Source: Ahaetulla prasina (lineage: Eukaryota > Chordata > Lepidosauria > Squamata > Colubridae). From it: a stretch of DNA of 64,000 bases. The translations under genes and the position numbers were made by a program. Shown here one piece after another: positions 60,646 to 64,000 of this stretch. Under the pieces are notes generated by a model. That model ran no database searches, was not told the origin of the DNA, and saw only the letters and a list, made by a program, of their open reading frames with translations. The stretch lies in assembly GCF_028640845.1 (NCBI RefSeq), contig NC_080546.1:31765020-31829019 (forward strand), read 5' to 3'. The stretch's first letter is position 1, and every line of letters starts with the position of its first letter.

Positions 60646-62040
60646 AGTTCTCAGTGCTTTGCCCAAGTGTTCTAATGAGTAACAGTGCGTTATTTCTTTA
60701 TGAATTTAATTTCATATGTGGAGTAGCGTACTGAGAATATTATTTTGGGAATATAAGGGGCATGCATAAGAGCACAAAAGTGCCTACCTTTCCTGTCCTA
60801 TTGTTCCCTTCATTATATCCAATTAATATCGTTGATGCATATTTTTAATTATATATATTTTCTTCAAGATATGCTGTTTTATCTATGACATTTGTTTGTG
60901 TATATTGTTGTGATAAAAAAAAAATATTAGCGCATGGTTTACGTATTTAATTGGTATTCCTACAAAGAGCGCTAATCAAAAAAAAATTTTAATCTGAAAT
61001 ACGGACAGGAATATTAAAACCATAGTCAGAAATAATGTTTATCTTTTGTACTATTTTTATTTTCAGGTGTTCCTGAAATCATTATAATTATTAACTGATT
61101 AATTAAGAACTGAAAAAAATCTGAATATTAAATAAAATAAAAGTTATCTAAACTATGGAAGGGAAATTTCAGAATGATTGCTACACTTATTAAGACCGAT
61201 CTCAGTCGGAATTTACGCATCTATGGTGTTTGCAATTAAATAGCATGCTTTGTTATCTATTTCCAACCATTGTCTGAAATGAACTCCTGTTTTGAAAATT
61301 TTTACATCTTCCCTTAGGATCCTCGTTATTTTTCTTTATAAGAACTATGATTTCTTCTGAGGCTCTTCACAATCTTGGTTTCACTATGTGAATACTTGGC
61401 ATCATCCGTAAAGTTGGCCAGTTCATTCTTACCTTCAGTTCAAGTTCATTTATGAACAAGCTTAAGCATTGAGTCCAAACACATCGTTGTTGGGCTCTGT
61501 TTCTTATAATTGTTCATTTACTTCTATTCTTTGGGGTGAGGTACGGAATTAAGGAGTTTTCATAAACTCTACATTTTTTTTTTGAAGAAACATTAATGAA
61601 CCATTTTAGTAGAAGCTTCAAGAGAAGTTTGTAAAAAGTGTTTTGAAAACCCAAGTATGCAGTATATTGACACATTCATCTCCATCCACTCACTCATTGA
61701 TAGAACTTTTATATTACCCACTATTGTGGTGTGTTAAATAACTTTACATGTGCTTATTGTTTTAGTACAATGTAGAAATATTATTAGAAAATTGTTTTAA
61801 GATAAAGGACGTAACTTCTTCCTAAATGATATACTAGCAAATCAGGGCAGCAGTGTACATCACAGATCATTTAACTGCTCTTGCTCAGTTAATCTTTGAT
61901 ATTATATAGAGGTAACTTAACCTACAGTATATCATAGAAACTCCCTAGAATCAGGGCAACTGGATGGAGCTGAGCGTTTACTAGCCACATGCCCTTCCTG
62001 ATGTCTATAGTTTGCAGCAGATGTTTTTTTTCTTTACACC
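60646..62040. other. Unassigned DNA upstream of MND1
   Basis: AT-rich. No supported gene, promoter or repeat family recognised. Confidence 0.55.
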
Positions 62041-62044
62041 CCAG

Positions 62045-62560
62045 GAGAGAAACTTGTTGTATTTGTGCCCCCCGAGCCGGGCCCCCTGCCAGAAAGTGAT
62101 TTGGAAAGTGAGGGGGAAGGGCCATCAGGACTTACCTCGGGAGCACAGGCTTCCCTGGCTCAGCTCCAGGCAGGCCAGATAACAAGGCCTCCGTCCCCTG
62201 ACTCTTTCCCCCCCCAGGCCACGCTTCCAGACCCGGCTGATGGCAATCAGGCCTGGCTGGACCCTAGGTTTCGTAGGCAGGAGAGGCGGGAACAACAGAA
62301 GCAGGGGTGGGGCAGGCCTAGGAAGTGCTGAGTCATGGAGCCATACCTCACAGGATATAAAAGCAGCAAGGGCTGCTATGCCTCCTTGTAGCAGGCAAAT
62401 CAACTGCTTGACTAGAGCTGAAGTACTGTTTGTTGACTCATCAGCATCAAGGAAAATAACAGAGACACTTGGCATACACTCGCTAGTTTGCTGCCAGAGC
62501 TGATAGTGCTAGTTAATTAAGTCATCGCTCGGACTGAGGCGAGGGGACAGAACAAAACTT
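62045..62560 (+). mobile_element. LTR-retroelement-like fragment
   Basis: GC-richer than its flanks. A proline-rich frame (GPLPESDLESEGEGPSG, RQERREQQKQGWGRPRK) stops at 62329, followed at 62350 by a TATA box (GGATATAAAAGCAGC), a downstream transcribed-like segment and GAGGGGACAGAACAAAA. The arrangement resembles the end of an ORF joined to an LTR promoter. Ends and class are uncertain. Confidence 0.35.
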
Positions 62561-62635
62561 CTACCGCTATTTAGGATTAAACTCAACCTTCCAAATGGGA
62601 GATGAGCATCTTCACCACTAGGTCGCCACGCCGTT
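62545..62635 (-). mobile_element. tRNA-like SINE head
   Basis: The minus strand reads GTGGCGACCTAGTGG (A-box-like) followed by GGTTGAGTTTAATCC (B-box-like) with about 30 bp between. No acceptor-stem pairing was found, so it is a decayed SINE head and not a tRNA gene. Confidence 0.4.
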
Positions 62636-62639
62636 TTAA

Positions 62640-63975
62640 TGTATCACAGAGCTGTAATAAAATACACACAAATAATAAACAGGATTTACTAGCCTATTTA
62701 TATACATCCAATGAAAGCCATTGGATGAAATAGCCAATGAAAGGACGCATACTTTGTTGAACAGTTTGCTGTTTAACAATTCCTACCATCAGCAAATTCC
62801 TCTGAATGGCTAACCTAAGTCTACTTATCTGTAAGCTCACTGGTTCTGTCTTTCAGAGTAAGAGAAAATAGGTCCAGTCTCTATTATATATAACAAGGCT
62901 TTGTATAATTGAAGACCACTAACACATCTCTTTTCCTCCCTTAGACTAAACTTACTCAATGCTACAACTTGGTTTTATCCCTAACAAGCAGAGTGTGCCC
63001 CTTAGATGCTGGAATCTCTGAGCAAAAAACACTGAGGCGAAAACCTGCTGAAAACAGCAGTGGTGTCTGTTAATTCAGTGGCCATCCATTGATCCCAGCA
63101 TCCTGTTTGTGAGCCAGAACTCTAGAAAAAACTTCTGTCATTTTGTTTTTTATATATATAATTCCTCTGTAGCTACAGGATTTTTCCCAGAGAAGACAAA
63201 AGTTTATAATGCAGCTGGTTTATACAGGTTGCATCACCTTTTCCTGCATCACCGTATTTGGTTTAGGAAAAGAACAGCCTTGCCATTGATTGTATATAGT
63301 TATACTGGTTTTCTCTCTCAAAGACAAAGAGAACTTGTTTCTTACTGTTGTATGTTCCTTAATGCTTATTCCTTTCTCTTCCAGTACTTTGTTTTGTGCA
63401 ACTTTACTGTTATATACCTAATTCTATTGTGCATTCAAAATATTGCTTTGGTTAAGCCTGCTAATATTTACTGATTTCAGGGTCCAGCACCTTTCTTTTT
63501 TCAGTCCTCTCACTATCTTGGCAGCCAGTTTGCCAATGTTCTTTTTAGATTGAAATTCTCAGAACTGTCCAAGGCAAAATGGGACAATTGTTTCCTGTGA
63601 CTTGGACTTTATGCTCCTTTATATAACCCAAAGTTGCATTTAATTTTTTTCAGTAGCCTCTTCAACCTATGATGCATTAAAGCAGCACATCTTTTTCACA
63701 TATGCAGCCATCAAGCCAGATCTATCATCTTGTGTTTTCATTTTTTTAAATCCCCAGATCCAGTTTACATTTCATCTAACACATTTCAGCTCATATTCAA
63801 ATCTGTAATTTTTAAAAAACACATTCTTTTCCTTCAAAGTATTAGCCGCTCCTCCTTTTTCTGCTCCCTTCAAGTTTAATAATTACTTCCTCTTTAATGT
63901 TATTAACAAAATATTAAATAACACACAAAATGTTGAATAACACAGAAGTCAGGACATTCCTTTGACACCCCACTA
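62640..63975. other. Unassigned DNA
   Basis: AT-rich. No gene or repeat family recognised. Confidence 0.55.
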
Positions 63976-64000
63976 CAGATACCCCTCGAGTTACAACCAC
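63976..64000. mobile_element. TA-MITE family, left end cut by window edge
   Basis: TA followed by CAGATACCCCTCGAGTTACA, the family's left end. The rest lies outside the window. Confidence 0.6.

Noticed and set aside
62065..62331. 88-codon proline-rich frame as a host exon
   Set aside because: No splice context or known homolog recognised. It is joined to an LTR-like promoter, so it is listed as a retroelement-like fragment.
60646..63975. Exons of a gene upstream of MND1
   Set aside because: The open frames are short, AT-rich and without recognisable homology.
1..64000. CRISPR arrays, operons or prokaryotic systems
   Set aside because: No regularly spaced repeats with unique spacers. Spliced gene structure and retroelements show vertebrate DNA.

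Overview
The window is vertebrate nuclear DNA, most likely from a squamate reptile and probably an advanced (colubroid) snake. It holds a Sauria-type tRNA SINE with a BovB-like tail, L2, CR1 and BovB LINE pieces, and CR1-L3 3' ends that finish in AATAG microsatellites, a pattern reported for advanced snakes. There is one host gene I can support: a complete MND1 gene on the minus strand, running from a CpG-rich exon 1 near 59.4 kb to its stop codon at 8.68 kb. Eight exons with consistent splice sites and phases join to exactly 205 codons plus stop, the same length as human MND1. MND1 partners HOP2 (PSMC3IP) to help DMC1 and RAD51 in meiotic strand exchange.

Layout: 1-8.6 kb is 3' flank of MND1 with several small hAT-type MITEs and a Sauria SINE. 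8.7-11.4 kb holds exons 8 and 7 and intron 7. Intron 6 (11.45-27.13 kb) holds a CR1 tail, TA-flanked MITEs, a decayed L2, an LTR-like unit and a full-length Ty3/gypsy element (copy 1, minus strand, 18950-23508) inserted in a BovB relic. Exons 6 and 5 lie at 27.1-27.9 kb. Intron 4 (27.9-42.3 kb) holds hAT MITEs, an unassigned LINE relic, a 2.1-kb L2 that split a hAT element, and an L2-tailed SINE. Exons 4, 3 and 2 lie at 42.3-46.3 kb; intron 3 contains a perfect 49-bp-arm palindrome. Intron 1 (46.3-59.4 kb) holds a second Ty3/gypsy element (copy 2, plus strand, 48590-53114) with identical LTRs and an intact RT-RNase H-integrase frame, a triple nest (CR1 containing a DNA element containing an L2), two CR1-L3 3' ends and paired hAT hairpins. 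59.0-59.7 kb is the CpG-rich promoter with a cluster of E2F-type motifs. 59.7-60.6 kb is a head-to-head pair of LINE tails inside one 12-bp direct repeat. 60.6-64 kb is non-coding with an LTR-like fragment.

I found no clearly new functional system. The most unusual items are the perfect intronic palindrome, the young LTR elements that pair near-identical LTRs with broken coding regions, the head-to-head LINE chimera, the tail exchange between two SINEs, and the E2F-motif cluster at the MND1 promoter.
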